Assembly (NCBI RefSeq): GCF_001886195.1
Contig: NZ_JXLB01000002.1
Location: 108,295 to 172,294 of the forward strand
Source: Enterococcus ratti
Lineage (GTDB): Bacteria; Bacillota; Bacilli; Lactobacillales; Enterococcaceae
DNA: 64,000 nt
Reading direction: 5' to 3'
Every line of letters starts with the position of its first letter. Positions within the stretch are counted from its first letter, which is position 1. Positions 47,609 to 58,158 of this stretch are shown piece by piece. A model generated the notes under the pieces. It ran no database searches. It was not told where the DNA came from and saw only the letters and a list, made by a program, of their open reading frames with translations. Both the position numbers and the translations under genes were made by a program.

Positions 47609-47656
47609 GTTTTTCTTAAGATAAGGCATATCTTCGCCTATTAAATCATTTTTTAG

Positions 47657-48712
<1,056 letters not shown>

Positions 48713-48747
48713 CTATAAAATATAACAGATAATAAAGGTGTATTATA

Positions 48748-48761
48748 TGTAAAAGCTTACA
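48748..48761. promoter_or_regulatory. cre-like site (CcpA) upstream of ldh
   Basis: TGTAAAAGCTTACA matches the catabolite-response consensus TGWAANCGNTNWCA at all but one specified position. It sits in a 16-base perfect inverted repeat (48747-48762), between ldh and divergent pth. A TATAAT on the minus strand (48742-48747) abuts it. Confidence 0.6.
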
Positions 48762-48873
48762 TGTGCGTTATTTCACTATTTTTATATAAAATAAATTTAT
48801 TAGATTTTGAAGATAATTTTCATTCGTTTATCATTTAATATAAATGCTCTTCTAGTTGAAACATGTCTAGATG

Positions 48874-48884
48874 TGTTATACTAT
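48874..48884 (+). promoter_or_regulatory. pth-mfd promoter
   Basis: An extended -10, TGTTATACT (48874-48882), is followed by further TA-rich bases. TTGAAA at 48856-48861 is spaced 15 bases from TATACT or 17 from TACTAT. Confidence 0.55.
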
Positions 48885-48975
48885 ATTAGAAAATAAAAAA
48901 GTAAATTGAATCAGAAACTGGATTGCTTTATTGCGCTCCAGCCTTTTGTGCTGCTTAAGTTAGGTGGAATGGATA

Positions 48976-49536
48976 ATGAAAATGATTGTAGGGCTTGGAA
49001 ACCCCGGAACAAAATACGCATCAACAAAACACAATATCGGCTTTATGGTCGTTAATCACATAGCAAAAAAACATCAAGTAGTATTTAAAAAAAACTCGTT
49101 TGAAGCCGAAGTTGCAGAGTTTTTTTACGAAGGAGAGAAAATTTTATTAGTAAAGCCGCAAACTTTTATGAATGAATCGGGACGTGCTGTGGTTCCATTA
49201 ATGACTTATTTTGGTATTTACCCAGAAGAATTAATTGTAGTTTATGATGATTTGGATCTTGCCATAGGTAAAGTTCGCTTACGTCAAAAAGGAAGTGCTG
49301 GTGGACACAATGGAATCAAAAGTATTATTTCTCACTTAAATACAAATGTGTTTAATCGCTTAAAAGTGGGAATTGGTAGACCGGAAGGCAAACAAACAGT
49401 AGTCCAACATGTTTTAAGCCCATTTAGTAAAGAGGTGCAGCCGTTAATTGAAATCAGTGTAGAATACTCTGTGGATGCTTTAGACTTTATACTTGAAGGT
49501 CATTCATTTATAGAGGCAATGAATAAATTTAATTAG
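48976..49536 (+). CDS. pth: peptidyl-tRNA hydrolase
   Basis: A 186-residue enzyme that frees tRNA from peptidyl-tRNA dropped by ribosomes. The motifs are complete: MIVGLGNPGTKYASTKHNIGF with the catalytic His, KPQTFMNESG, VVYDDLDLAIGKVRLRQKGSAGGHNGIKSI, and VGIGRPEG. The start is ATG 48976, eight bases after TAGGTGG; the in-frame ATG four codons earlier overlaps that site. mfd follows 17 bases after the stop. Confidence 0.96.
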   Translation: MKMIVGLGNPGTKYASTKHNIGFMVVNHIAKKHQVVFKKNSFEAEVAEFFYEGEKILLVKPQTFMNESGRAVVPLMTYFGIYPEELIVVYDDLDLAIGKVRLRQKGSAGGHNGIKSIISHLNTNVFNRLKVGIGRPEGKQTVVQHVLSPFSKEVQPLIEISVEYSVDALDFILEGHSFIEAMNKFN

Positions 49537-49553
49537 AAGAAGGAGGGAAAAAG

Positions 49554-52500
49554 TTGGATATCATTCAACTAATTGGCAAAGATTCACAAGTGAAAGAATG
49601 GATCAATCATCTAGAAGAAAAAATGCCTAGGCAACTGATTACTGGATTAGCCGGTTCAGCGAAAACACTTCTCTTTGCAAGAGCATTCAAAAAAACAAAG
49701 AAGAATTTAATTTTATTGATGCCTAATTTATATTATGCCAATCAATTAGCAGAAGATTTGCAACATGTTCTTTCCTCAGAATATATCCATTCTTTTCCAG
49801 TTGATGAGGTAATTTCTGCGGAAATGGCTGTTTCTTCGCCAGAAGCAAGAAGGGAACGTGTGACAACTTTAAACGCGTTACAACAAAAACAACCAGGAAT
49901 TTATTTGTTGCCAGTAGCCGCTTTGCATAAACGTTTACCCAATCCTAAAGCATGGAAACAATCACAATTGACGTGGCGAATAGGAGATGAAATAGATGTT
50001 GCACAGCTCCCCCAGCTATTTGCTTTATTAGGATATGAACGAGTTGAAATGGTGGCAAAATCTGGTGAATATAGTATTCGAGGAAGCATCGTTGATATTT
50101 ATCCAATCAATTTAGAGCATCCTATACGAATGGAATTATTTGATATAGAAATTGATTCGATGCGTTATTTTGAAGTAGCTACTCAACGCTCAATTAAAAA
50201 GATAGAAAAAGTTTCGATTGTTCCTACGAGTGAACAAGTTTATGGACAAAAAGATTTACTTTATGGGATTGAACAATTGGAAAACTTATTAGAAAAGAAA
50301 TTAGCGACAATTTCTGAAGAAGCGGATCGTCAATTTTTACAAGATCATTTTGGTCAACTGATTTCTCAGTGGCAAGCCGGAAATCCAACGAGTGATGCAA
50401 AATTTTATGCGGATATACTTTATCAAGCAGAAACAACGATTCTCGATTACTTTCCTACAAATAGTTTATTCGTAGTTGATGATTATCAGCGAATTATGGA
50501 AACAAATCGTGAGATAGAAAAAGAAGCGGCGGAGTGGCAAACACAAAAAATCAGTGAGCTACGCATTTTCTCAGAACAGACATTTATCAGTGATGTGCAT
50601 AAATTAATTCAAAAAGAAAAATTCATCACTACTTTTTTTGCTCTTTTCCAAAAAGGTATGGGAAACTTACGGTTTCAAGCGATTCATAATTTTCAATATC
50701 GTACGATGCAGCAATTTTTTGGGCAAATGCCGTTGTTGAAAACAGAAATGGATCGTTGGCGAAAACAAGGACAAACCGTAATGATTTTTGTTCCTACAAA
50801 AGAACGAATTAGAAAAGCAGAACAAATGCTTCGTGACGAAGATATATTAGTAGTAGAATCAGAAAAAAAACAATTGATTAGAGGACAAGTGCAATTGGTT
50901 GAAGGAGCACTTCAAAATGGATTTGAGCTTCCTCAAGAAAAAATAGTTGCAATTACTGAAAAAGAAATTTTTCAGAAAACGACTAAGAAACAATTCCGTC
51001 GAAAAACAGTAACAAATGCTGAACGATTAAAAAGTTATAATGAGTTGAAAGCTGGTGATTATGTTGTTCATGCCAATCATGGAATTGGAAAATACGTTGG
51101 CATGGAAACATTAGAAGTAGATGGCGTTCATCAAGACTATATGACGATTCTATATCAAAATGATGATAAATTATTTATTCCTGTTACTCAATTGAATTTA
51201 ATTCAAAAATACGTGGCTTCTGAATCAAAAGCGCCGCGCATCAACAAATTAGGCAGCAGTGAATGGACAAAAACAAAGCGGAAAGTTTCCTCTAAAATTG
51301 AAGATATCGCAGATGACTTGATCAAATTATATGCGGCAAGAGAATCAGAAAAAGGGTATGCTTTTGGACCGGATGATGGATACCAAAAAGAATTTGAAAA
51401 TGCTTTTCCCTATTCTGAAACAGATGATCAGCTAAGAAGTGCCGCAGAGATCAAACGAGATATGGAAAAAGAAAAACCAATGGATCGATTACTTGTGGGG
51501 GATGTCGGCTATGGCAAAACAGAAGTGGCGTTGCGAGCAGCATTCAAAGCTGTGAAGGAGAGCAAACAGGTTGCCTTTTTAGTTCCTACAACGATTCTTG
51601 CCCAACAACATTATGAAACGATGTTAGAACGTTTTGAAGGTTTTCCGGTAAATGTGGGGTTGTTGAGTCGTTTTCGAACGAAAAAACAACAAAAAGAAAC
51701 CATTGAAAAACTCCGTACAGGACAAGTTGATATCGTGGTTGGGACGCATCGAATTCTTTCAAAAGACATTGAATTTAGCGATCTAGGTTTATTGATTGTT
51801 GATGAAGAGCAGCGTTTCGGGGTGAAACATAAAGAACGTTTAAAACAATTACGGGCACAAGTAGATGTGTTAACTTTGACTGCTACGCCAATTCCTCGAA
51901 CACTTCACATGTCAATGTTAGGAGTGCGCGACCTTTCTGTTATTGAAACACCACCAGCAAATCGATATCCTATTCAAACTTATGTAATGGAGAAAAATCC
52001 CGGAGCAATTCGTGAAGCAATTCATCGAGAAATGGGAAGAGGAGGACAAGTATTTTATCTTTATAATCGTGTTGAAACTATTGAGCAAAAAGTAGAGGAA
52101 ATCCAAGCACTTGTACCAGAAGCACGAATAGGCTACGCGCATGGACAAATGACAGAAGCGCAATTAGAAAATACATTATTCGACTTTATTGAAGGTCAAT
52201 ATGACGTATTGGTGACGACGACGATTATTGAAACAGGCGTCGATATTCCTAATGCGAATACGCTTTTTGTAGAAAATGCAGATTATATGGGGCTGTCCAC
52301 TCTTTATCAATTACGAGGGCGTGTTGGCAGAAGTAATCGCATTGCTTATGCATATTTTATGTATGAACAGCAAAAGATTCTAAATGAAGTAAGTGAAAAG
52401 CGACTTCAAGCGATCAAAGATTTTACAGAGTTAGGCTCTGGCTTTAAGATTGCTATGCGTGATTTATCTATCCGTGGCGCCGGAAACCTTTTAGGTGCCC

Positions 52501-53075
52501 AACAACATGGTTTTATTGACGCAGTAGGTTTTGACATGTATTCACAAATGTTAAGCGACGCTGTTTTACGTAAACAAGGGAAAAACAAACAGGTTGAAAA
52601 AACAGCGGTGGAAATTGATCTTGGCGTCGATGCCTATTTACCAGAAGAATACGTTTCTGATCAAAGACAAAAAATTGAAATTTATAAACGCATCAGAGAA
52701 CTTGACTCACAAGAAATGCTTGATGAATTAGAAGACGATCTTTTAGACCGCTTTGGGGAATATCCAGAAGAAGTAGGGCATCTTTTGACTATCGGACAAA
52801 TTAAAATGGATGGGGATCGTTCATTAATTGAAATAATTCGCAAGCAGCAACAAACAATTGTTTTTATTTTAAGCAAAGCAGGAACAAAACGTTATACTGT
52901 TGAACAATTATTTGAAGCGTTGACGGCTACAAAATTAAAAGCTAGTTTAGGCGTGGAAAAAGAAAAAATGGTCATTCGTTTAACCGTTCCTCAAAAAATG
53001 GATGAACCTGTTTGGATGCAAGAAATTCAACGATTTGTTAAAGCTTTACGTGAACAAAAATACTTAACAACTTAG
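49554..53075 (+). CDS. mfd: transcription-repair coupling factor Mfd
   Basis: A 1173-residue translocase that removes stalled RNA polymerase and recruits UvrA. N-terminal UvrB-homology modules (about 1-350) precede the polymerase-interacting domain (LKAGDYVVHANHGIGKYVGME, about 500-560), the translocase motor with Walker A GDVGYGKTEVA and DEEQ box (LLIVDEEQRFGV), TATPIPRTL, and the TRG-like C-terminal parts (LRGRVGRS), then the autoinhibitory D7 domain. The start is TTG 49554 after AAGGAGG. It is the second gene of the pth operon. Confidence 0.97.
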   Translation: MDIIQLIGKDSQVKEWINHLEEKMPRQLITGLAGSAKTLLFARAFKKTKKNLILLMPNLYYANQLAEDLQHVLSSEYIHSFPVDEVISAEMAVSSPEARRERVTTLNALQQKQPGIYLLPVAALHKRLPNPKAWKQSQLTWRIGDEIDVAQLPQLFALLGYERVEMVAKSGEYSIRGSIVDIYPINLEHPIRMELFDIEIDSMRYFEVATQRSIKKIEKVSIVPTSEQVYGQKDLLYGIEQLENLLEKKLATISEEADRQFLQDHFGQLISQWQAGNPTSDAKFYADILYQAETTILDYFPTNSLFVVDDYQRIMETNREIEKEAAEWQTQKISELRIFSEQTFISDVHKLIQKEKFITTFFALFQKGMGNLRFQAIHNFQYRTMQQFFGQMPLLKTEMDRWRKQGQTVMIFVPTKERIRKAEQMLRDEDILVVESEKKQLIRGQVQLVEGALQNGFELPQEKIVAITEKEIFQKTTKKQFRRKTVTNAERLKSYNELKAGDYVVHANHGIGKYVGMETLEVDGVHQDYMTILYQNDDKLFIPVTQLNLIQKYVASESKAPRINKLGSSEWTKTKRKVSSKIEDIADDLIKLYAARESEKGYAFGPDDGYQKEFENAFPYSETDDQLRSAAEIKRDMEKEKPMDRLLVGDVGYGKTEVALRAAFKAVKESKQVAFLVPTTILAQQHYETMLERFEGFPVNVGLLSRFRTKKQQKETIEKLRTGQVDIVVGTHRILSKDIEFSDLGLLIVDEEQRFGVKHKERLKQLRAQVDVLTLTATPIPRTLHMSMLGVRDLSVIETPPANRYPIQTYVMEKNPGAIREAIHREMGRGGQVFYLYNRVETIEQKVEEIQALVPEARIGYAHGQMTEAQLENTLFDFIEGQYDVLVTTTIIETGVDIPNANTLFVENADYMGLSTLYQLRGRVGRSNRIAYAYFMYEQQKILNEVSEKRLQAIKDFTELGSGFKIAMRDLSIRGAGNLLGAQQHGFIDAVGFDMYSQMLSDAVLRKQGKNKQVEKTAVEIDLGVDAYLPEEYVSDQRQKIEIYKRIRELDSQEMLDELEDDLLDRFGEYPEEVGHLLTIGQIKMDGDRSLIEIIRKQQQTIVFILSKAGTKRYTVEQLFEALTATKLKASLGVEKEKMVIRLTVPQKMDEPVWMQEIQRFVKALREQKYLTT

Positions 53076-53090
53076 GAAGGAGCAACTACT

Positions 53091-54692
53091 TTGGATCACA
53101 AAGAAATGCGTCGAGTGATGCAAGGGGCATTCATATTGACAATTGCCTCTTTTGTAGCAAAAATCCTAAGTGCGTTATATCGAATTCCTCTACAAAACCT
53201 AGTTGGTGATGAAGGTTTTTATGTTTATCAACAAGTGTATCCAATTTATGGAATTGCAATGACTTTAGCATTATCTGGCCTGCCACAGTTTATTTCAAAA
53301 TACGTAGCTGAAAAGAAGGATCCGAATAAACAAAAAGATGCGCTTCAAAATCTTTATCCCTTAGTTTTTTGGATGGGAGTCTTATTGTGGCTGTTCATTT
53401 TTTTATTTAGTCGATGGATCGCACTGGTAATGGGAGATCAACAGCTTAAACCATTGCTACAAATTGTTTCATTTACTTTCTTGCTTGTACCCGGACTAAC
53501 ATTTTATCGAGGAAATTTTCAAGGAAGATTCTTGATGGAACCTACAGCTGTTTCACAAGTAGTAGAACAATTTGTACGGGTTTCTATCATTGTTTTTAGT
53601 GCCTTTGCTTTTCGTTTATTTGGCTGGACGGTTTATCAAACTGGTACTGCAGCGATGAGCGGAGCGGTTATTGGTGGATTGTGCGCATATGGTGTGTTGA
53701 GTCATTACGAACAAAAAATTCATGGAGGTGCTTTAAGTTTTCGGCATTTTTCTGTTTTAAAACGACCACAGAGATTACTATTACGCCGGTTTCTTGTTGA
53801 AGGTGGTTTAGTGTCAATTTATAGCGGACTATTAATTTTCTTTCAGTTGATCGACTCATTTTTTGTCAAAAATGCGTTACAAATTTATGGGCTATCTGAA
53901 CAAAATGCAAAGATTGCAAAAGGAATTTATGATCGTGGCCAGCCTTTGGTACAGCTAGGCTTAGTCATTGCGACTGCATTAAGCGCTACTTTTTTACCGG
54001 CATTGACTCGGTACTTGATAAATACCGTATCCAATCAATTTTTACAGACAGCAAAAATATATTTACGCTTGACGACTGCTTTAGCATTAGTTGCTTCGGT
54101 AGGCTTAGCAATGCTTTTGCCGTATATCAATTATACACTTTTCAAAGATTATGCAGGAAATACTACCTTGGTACTATTCGTTTTTTCTATTGCTTTAACA
54201 GCAGTTATTCAGTCTTATCAGAGCATTGCACAAAGTAAGAATCTTTTTCGTCCAGCTTTAAAAGGCGCTGGTTGGGGACTTTTAGCGAAAGCTTTAGCAA
54301 CGCTTTTATTAACCAGTTATCTTGGCACTGTGGGTGCTAGTTTGTCTACGCTACTAGGCTTGGCGGTTATTCTATGGTATCTTATTCATACGGAAACAAA
54401 CGACATCAACCATTTTTGGAAAGAACGTAGTTTTGGGAAAAAATTAATCCAATGTTTAGCTTGGATGGTTTTATCTTTGCTGCTTTATTACGGTGCACGA
54501 ACTTTTCTTTTTGGACCGATTGTACATCGTTCGTCTGCATTTTTTGCAAGTTTGGTAGGGGTAGGAATCGGAGGGATTGTCTTTGTTAGCGCCGTTATTT
54601 GGACAAAGTTATTTACCGTTCGAGAATGGTTAATGCTACCGTTTGGAAAAAAGATGTTGCGATGGAGCAAAAAAATAATAAATAAAAAGTGA
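53091..54692 (+). CDS. oligosaccharide/lipid flippase family protein (YabM/SpoVB-like)
   Basis: A 533-residue polytopic membrane protein with about 14 hydrophobic helices, of the MOP/polysaccharide flippase superfamily. The N-terminal block GAFILTIASFVAKILSALYRIPLQNLVGDEGFYVYQQVYPIYGIA is that of the SpoVB/YabM/MurJ-like branch. By position (after mfd, before the rqcP and divIC genes) it corresponds to Bacillus yabM. Substrate is unproven; lipid II or a wall polymer precursor is plausible. The start is TTG 53091 after GGAAGGAG, 15 bases after mfd. Confidence 0.88.
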   Translation: MDHKEMRRVMQGAFILTIASFVAKILSALYRIPLQNLVGDEGFYVYQQVYPIYGIAMTLALSGLPQFISKYVAEKKDPNKQKDALQNLYPLVFWMGVLLWLFIFLFSRWIALVMGDQQLKPLLQIVSFTFLLVPGLTFYRGNFQGRFLMEPTAVSQVVEQFVRVSIIVFSAFAFRLFGWTVYQTGTAAMSGAVIGGLCAYGVLSHYEQKIHGGALSFRHFSVLKRPQRLLLRRFLVEGGLVSIYSGLLIFFQLIDSFFVKNALQIYGLSEQNAKIAKGIYDRGQPLVQLGLVIATALSATFLPALTRYLINTVSNQFLQTAKIYLRLTTALALVASVGLAMLLPYINYTLFKDYAGNTTLVLFVFSIALTAVIQSYQSIAQSKNLFRPALKGAGWGLLAKALATLLLTSYLGTVGASLSTLLGLAVILWYLIHTETNDINHFWKERSFGKKLIQCLAWMVLSLLLYYGARTFLFGPIVHRSSAFFASLVGVGIGGIVFVSAVIWTKLFTVREWLMLPFGKKMLRWSKKIINKK

Positions 54693-54701
54693 GGAATACC
54701 T

Positions 54702-54977
54702 ATGCGATTAGATAAATTTCTTAAAATTTCTCGGATTATCAAGCGCCGTTCAGTAGCTAAAGAGGTAGCAGACAAAGGGAGAATTCAAATCAACGGGAAA
54801 TTAGCGAAATCTTCTACTGACGTAAAAGTAGGAGATCAATTAAAAATCCAGTTTGGAAATAAAATAATGAAAGTAAAAGTAAATGAATTACATGAGTCAA
54901 CGAAAAAAGAAGATGCATCAAAAATGTATGCAATTATTTCTGAAACACGTAAGCAAAACATTGACAAAATAGATTAG
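54702..54977 (+). CDS. rqcP: S4-domain protein RqcP
   Basis: A 91-residue RNA-binding protein (YabO/HslR, now RqcP). The S4 domain covers [45 protein letters not shown]. In Bacillus it binds 50S subunits carrying peptidyl-tRNA and works with RqcH in alanine tailing of stalled chains; this is family knowledge. It begins nine bases after the flippase gene and precedes divIC, as in Bacillus. It fits with pth in the same operon, another peptidyl-tRNA rescue factor. Confidence 0.93.
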   Translation: MRLDKFLKISRIIKRRSVAKEVADKGRIQINGKLAKSSTDVKVGDQLKIQFGNKIMKVKVNELHESTKKEDASKMYAIISETRKQNIDKID

Positions 54978-55038
54978 ACAAGCCTCAAGGATATTGGTAT
55001 AATGGAAACGACAATCAAAAAGATTGGAGCGAAGAAAA

Positions 55039-55452
55039 ATGACAAAGAAAATCAATAAAATTGCTGCATTAGATACAGAATATGCGAAGAAAAAGTATGT
55101 TGAATTTCAACAGCAACAACGCCAATTAGTTTTTCGTAGACGAAGAGTGACAGCTATTTTTATAGGTGCTTTAGTCATTTTCTCAATCTTAGGCTTCCAA
55201 ATTTTTCGAGATATGCAAAGAATGAATCAATTAAACGAATTGAAAGTTGAAGCAAACACGGAATTGAATCAAGTCAATGTTGATGTCGCTCAACTTAAAG
55301 AAGACGTCTCATTATTGAAAGATGATGATTATGTGACTAAACTTGCCAGAAGCAAATACTTTTATTCAAAAGAAGGCGAACAAATCTATCCAGTATTGGA
55401 ATCAAATACAAAGGAGACAAACCAAGCAACTAGTTCAACAACTGCAAAATAA
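55039..55452 (+). CDS. divIC: septum formation initiator DivIC
   Basis: A 137-residue single-pass division protein of the FtsB/DivIC family. A basic cytoplasmic part (residues 1-33) leads to a membrane helix (about 36-55). Outside is a coiled coil (about 62-98) and then the conserved DDYVTKLARSKYFYSKEGEQIYPV block. It works with FtsL and DivIB in the divisome. The start is ATG 55039 with GGAGCGAAG upstream; the TTG at 55024 overlaps that site. Confidence 0.92.
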   Translation: MTKKINKIAALDTEYAKKKYVEFQQQQRQLVFRRRRVTAIFIGALVIFSILGFQIFRDMQRMNQLNELKVEANTELNQVNVDVAQLKEDVSLLKDDDYVTKLARSKYFYSKEGEQIYPVLESNTKETNQATSSTTAK

Positions 55453-55506
55453 GCAGTATGATAAAAAGGGTTAATAACGTTAATAATTAGGAGGAACATT
55501 TTTTTT

Positions 55507-55980
55507 ATGTCAATCGAGGTAGGAGCAAAACTGCAAGGAAAAGTATCAGGAATTACAAATTTTGGCGCATTTATTGATTTAGGAGCTGGGAAAACCGGAC
55601 TAGTTCACATCAGTGAAGTATCAAATGGTTATATCAAAGATATCCATGATGTTTTAAGTGTCGGAGATGAAGTAACGGTTAAAGTTATTTCAGTCAACGA
55701 GGATGGTAAAATTGGATTATCAATCCGTCAAACACAAGAAAAAACAGCAGAAGTAACAGAATTAGATGATAGCAAGCGTCAAAAAAAATACCAACAAAGA
55801 GATACTCGAGGACGTTCAACACAGAAAAAATCTTTTTCTCGCAGTCAATCTTCTAATAACCATAAAGAAGACTTCGATTCATTAATGAGTTCGTTTTTAA
55901 AGGATAGTGATGATCGATTGACTTCCTTAAAGCGTAATACAGAAGGTAAACGAGGCGGACGTGGTGGACGCCGCAGTTAG
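55507..55980 (+). CDS. yabR: S1 RNA-binding domain protein (YabR-like)
   Basis: A 157-residue protein. Residues 4-76 are an S1 domain (GAKLQGKVSGITNFGAFIDLGAGKTGLVHISEVSNGYI, then VKVISVNEDGKIGLSIRQ). The rest is a basic, Ser/Arg/Gly-rich tail ending in KRGGRGGRRS, likely to add RNA affinity. Homologues (YabR, CvfD) bind ribosomes and act as post-transcriptional regulators. AGGAGGA (55489-55495) is 11 bases before ATG 55507, a long spacer made of T residues. Confidence 0.9.
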   Translation: MSIEVGAKLQGKVSGITNFGAFIDLGAGKTGLVHISEVSNGYIKDIHDVLSVGDEVTVKVISVNEDGKIGLSIRQTQEKTAEVTELDDSKRQKKYQQRDTRGRSTQKKSFSRSQSSNNHKEDFDSLMSSFLKDSDDRLTSLKRNTEGKRGGRGGRRS

Positions 55981-56007
55981 TTTTAAAACTTAAGAGCAGG
56001 CAATTGT

Positions 56008-56034
56008 CGCAGACTTTTGTCCGCTTTTTTTTCT
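56008..56034 (+). terminator. possible terminator after yabR
   Basis: GCAGACTTTTGTCCGC (56009-56024) forms a short stem with one mismatch and is followed by a T8 run. Confidence 0.6.
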
Positions 56035-56092
56035 TGGCAATCTTTGATGAGTCTTTTTTGATGAACGTGAGAAGTGAAAAGGAAATGAGAAA

Positions 56093-57523
56093 ATGAAAAG
56101 AAAAGAGCAATCAGCAGTAAAAATTCAACAAGAGTTTTTCACAAATGGTGAAAAGAAGGGCTATTTAGGCAAGAATACAAGAATATTGCTTGCCGTTTCT
56201 GGTGGGGTGGATTCAATGGTTCTTCTTGATTTGGTAAGAAAAGCGCAAAAAAAGCAACATTTTTTTTTAGCGGTGATCCACATCAATCATCAATTAAGGA
56301 AAGAATCAATTCAAGAATCGGCTTATTTGGAGGAATATTGTCAACTTCATAGACTTTCTTTACAGATAGAAATATGGGAAAAACCGGCAAAAAAAGCAAT
56401 AGAAACGGCGGCACGAAAATTTCGTTATCAGATGTTTGCCAAACATATGAAAATGGGAAACTACGATTATTTGATGACGGCCCATCACGGGGATGATCAA
56501 ATGGAAACTATTTTAATGAAATTGTTACGTGGAGGGCAGTTGGGTACATATGCTGGAATAAAAGAAATGCAACCTTTTTCAACAGGCCAATTAGTTCGTC
56601 CGCTGTTGAAATTCAGTAAAGCACAGTTGTATCAGTATGCTTCAGAACAAGCTTTGATTTATTTTGAAGACTATACGAACCAAAAACTGAACGTTCAAAG
56701 AAATCGGCTTCGACATTTAGTGCTCCCAACACTAAAGAAAGAGAATCCTCAAGCGATGGTTCACTTTCAGCAATTTTCTCAACAAGTTCAATGGGCGGAT
56801 CAGTTAATCAAAAAATATATGAAAAAAATTCTTACAGAAAATCTTAAGAAAAAAACGGACACTTTTTGCTTTTCTTGGAAGATATTAGAGAAAATGCCAC
56901 AAGAAGAGCGTTATTATTTTTTGTATGCGCTATTTGACTATGTGTTTACAAAAACCCAAATAGCTATTAAAGAGCAGCAAATTCTTTTGATTTTACAGCA
57001 AATGCAAGAACCAAAAGGTCAGTGGCAGATTACTCTTGGTCAAGATTGGTTGATGCAACGCGTCTATGACGATGTTTGTCTCGTCAAAAGAAGACGAGAG
57101 ATAAAAAAAACAAAAGAATATTATCAATTAAAGCCAAACCAGCAAATTATTTTAAATGAAAATGAATGGATAGGATTATTTACACCAGAAGAAATTGAAA
57201 AAAGAGAACGAGATGATTGGTTCGAATTTTCTCACGATCTTTGGTTATTCCCCCAACAAGAATTATTCGTAAGAAAGAGACAAGCCGGAGACCGTATCCG
57301 ATTAAATGAAAAACTAAATAAGAAAGTATCTCGGTACTTTATTGATAATAAAATATCTGACTCACAAAGAAAATGTTCTTGGGTTATTGTAGATGAAAAT
57401 AAAATTATTTACAGTTTAATTCCATTTACTTATTCTCATTTGAGTATTAGTGTAGAAACTGATAAAATACACTACAGACTTCTTTATAAATATCGCAAAG
57501 AAGCAATTGGAAGGAGACTCTGA
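56093..57523 (+). CDS. tilS: tRNA(Ile)-lysidine synthase
   Basis: A 476-residue enzyme that changes C34 of the CAU-anticodon isoleucine tRNA to lysidine, so that AUA is read correctly. The PP-loop is SGGVDS (residues 36-41). HINHQLR, a [20 protein letters not shown] segment and the C-terminal substrate-binding region ([18 protein letters not shown]) are present. GGAAATGAG precedes ATG 56093. The stop codon shares one base with the hpt start, and tilS-hpt-ftsH is a conserved order in Firmicutes. Confidence 0.95.
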   Translation: MKRKEQSAVKIQQEFFTNGEKKGYLGKNTRILLAVSGGVDSMVLLDLVRKAQKKQHFFLAVIHINHQLRKESIQESAYLEEYCQLHRLSLQIEIWEKPAKKAIETAARKFRYQMFAKHMKMGNYDYLMTAHHGDDQMETILMKLLRGGQLGTYAGIKEMQPFSTGQLVRPLLKFSKAQLYQYASEQALIYFEDYTNQKLNVQRNRLRHLVLPTLKKENPQAMVHFQQFSQQVQWADQLIKKYMKKILTENLKKKTDTFCFSWKILEKMPQEERYYFLYALFDYVFTKTQIAIKEQQILLILQQMQEPKGQWQITLGQDWLMQRVYDDVCLVKRRREIKKTKEYYQLKPNQQIILNENEWIGLFTPEEIEKRERDDWFEFSHDLWLFPQQELFVRKRQAGDRIRLNEKLNKKVSRYFIDNKISDSQRKCSWVIVDENKIIYSLIPFTYSHLSISVETDKIHYRLLYKYRKEAIGRRL

Positions 57524-58068
57524 TGTTAGCAAAGGATATTAAAAAAGTTTTGATAACAAAACAAGAAATAAAAATTCGATGTGAAGAACTAGGTAAAGAA
57601 TTGACAGAAACTTATAAGGATAGTAATCCGCTCGTTGTTGGTGTGTTAAAAGGCGCTGTTCCTTTTATGGCAGACATCATACGTTCGATCGATGCGCACT
57701 TAGAAATTGATTTTATGGATGTTTCCAGTTACGGAAATGCAACTGTGTCATCAGGAGAAGTGAAAATTGTCAAAGATTTAGATACAAATGTCGAAGGGCG
57801 TGATTTACTGATCGTTGAAGATATTATTGACAGTGGGAGAACACTTGCTTATTTGGTTGATCTTTTTAAATATCGCAAAGCAAAATCAGTGAAAATTGTC
57901 ACATTGCTTGACAAACCCGAAGGCAGAGTCGTAAATATTAAAGCAGATTATGTTGGATTTAACGTGCCAAATGAATTTGTAGTTGGTTATGGACTAGACT
58001 ATGCCGAGGCTTATCGGAATTTACCATATATTGGTGTATTAAAACCAAGCGTTTATCAATCAAATTAA
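57523..58068 (+). CDS. hpt: hypoxanthine phosphoribosyltransferase
   Basis: A 181-residue purine salvage enzyme forming IMP or GMP from hypoxanthine or guanine and PRPP. Motifs are [17 protein letters not shown], the flexible-loop region [14 protein letters not shown], the PRPP loop [17 protein letters not shown], and [26 protein letters not shown] at the end of tilS precedes ATG 57523. It uses PRPP from prs and GMP feeds gmk, both in this window. Confidence 0.95.
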   Translation: MLAKDIKKVLITKQEIKIRCEELGKELTETYKDSNPLVVGVLKGAVPFMADIIRSIDAHLEIDFMDVSSYGNATVSSGEVKIVKDLDTNVEGRDLLIVEDIIDSGRTLAYLVDLFKYRKAKSVKIVTLLDKPEGRVVNIKADYVGFNVPNEFVVGYGLDYAEAYRNLPYIGVLKPSVYQSN

Positions 58069-58158
58069 TGCTGTATCTGCTGTAATTTGTGTTACAATAG
58101 AATGGTCGGGATTGATAAAAAAAATGTTAGATTAAAATAACGCATAGGGAGGGCAAAC

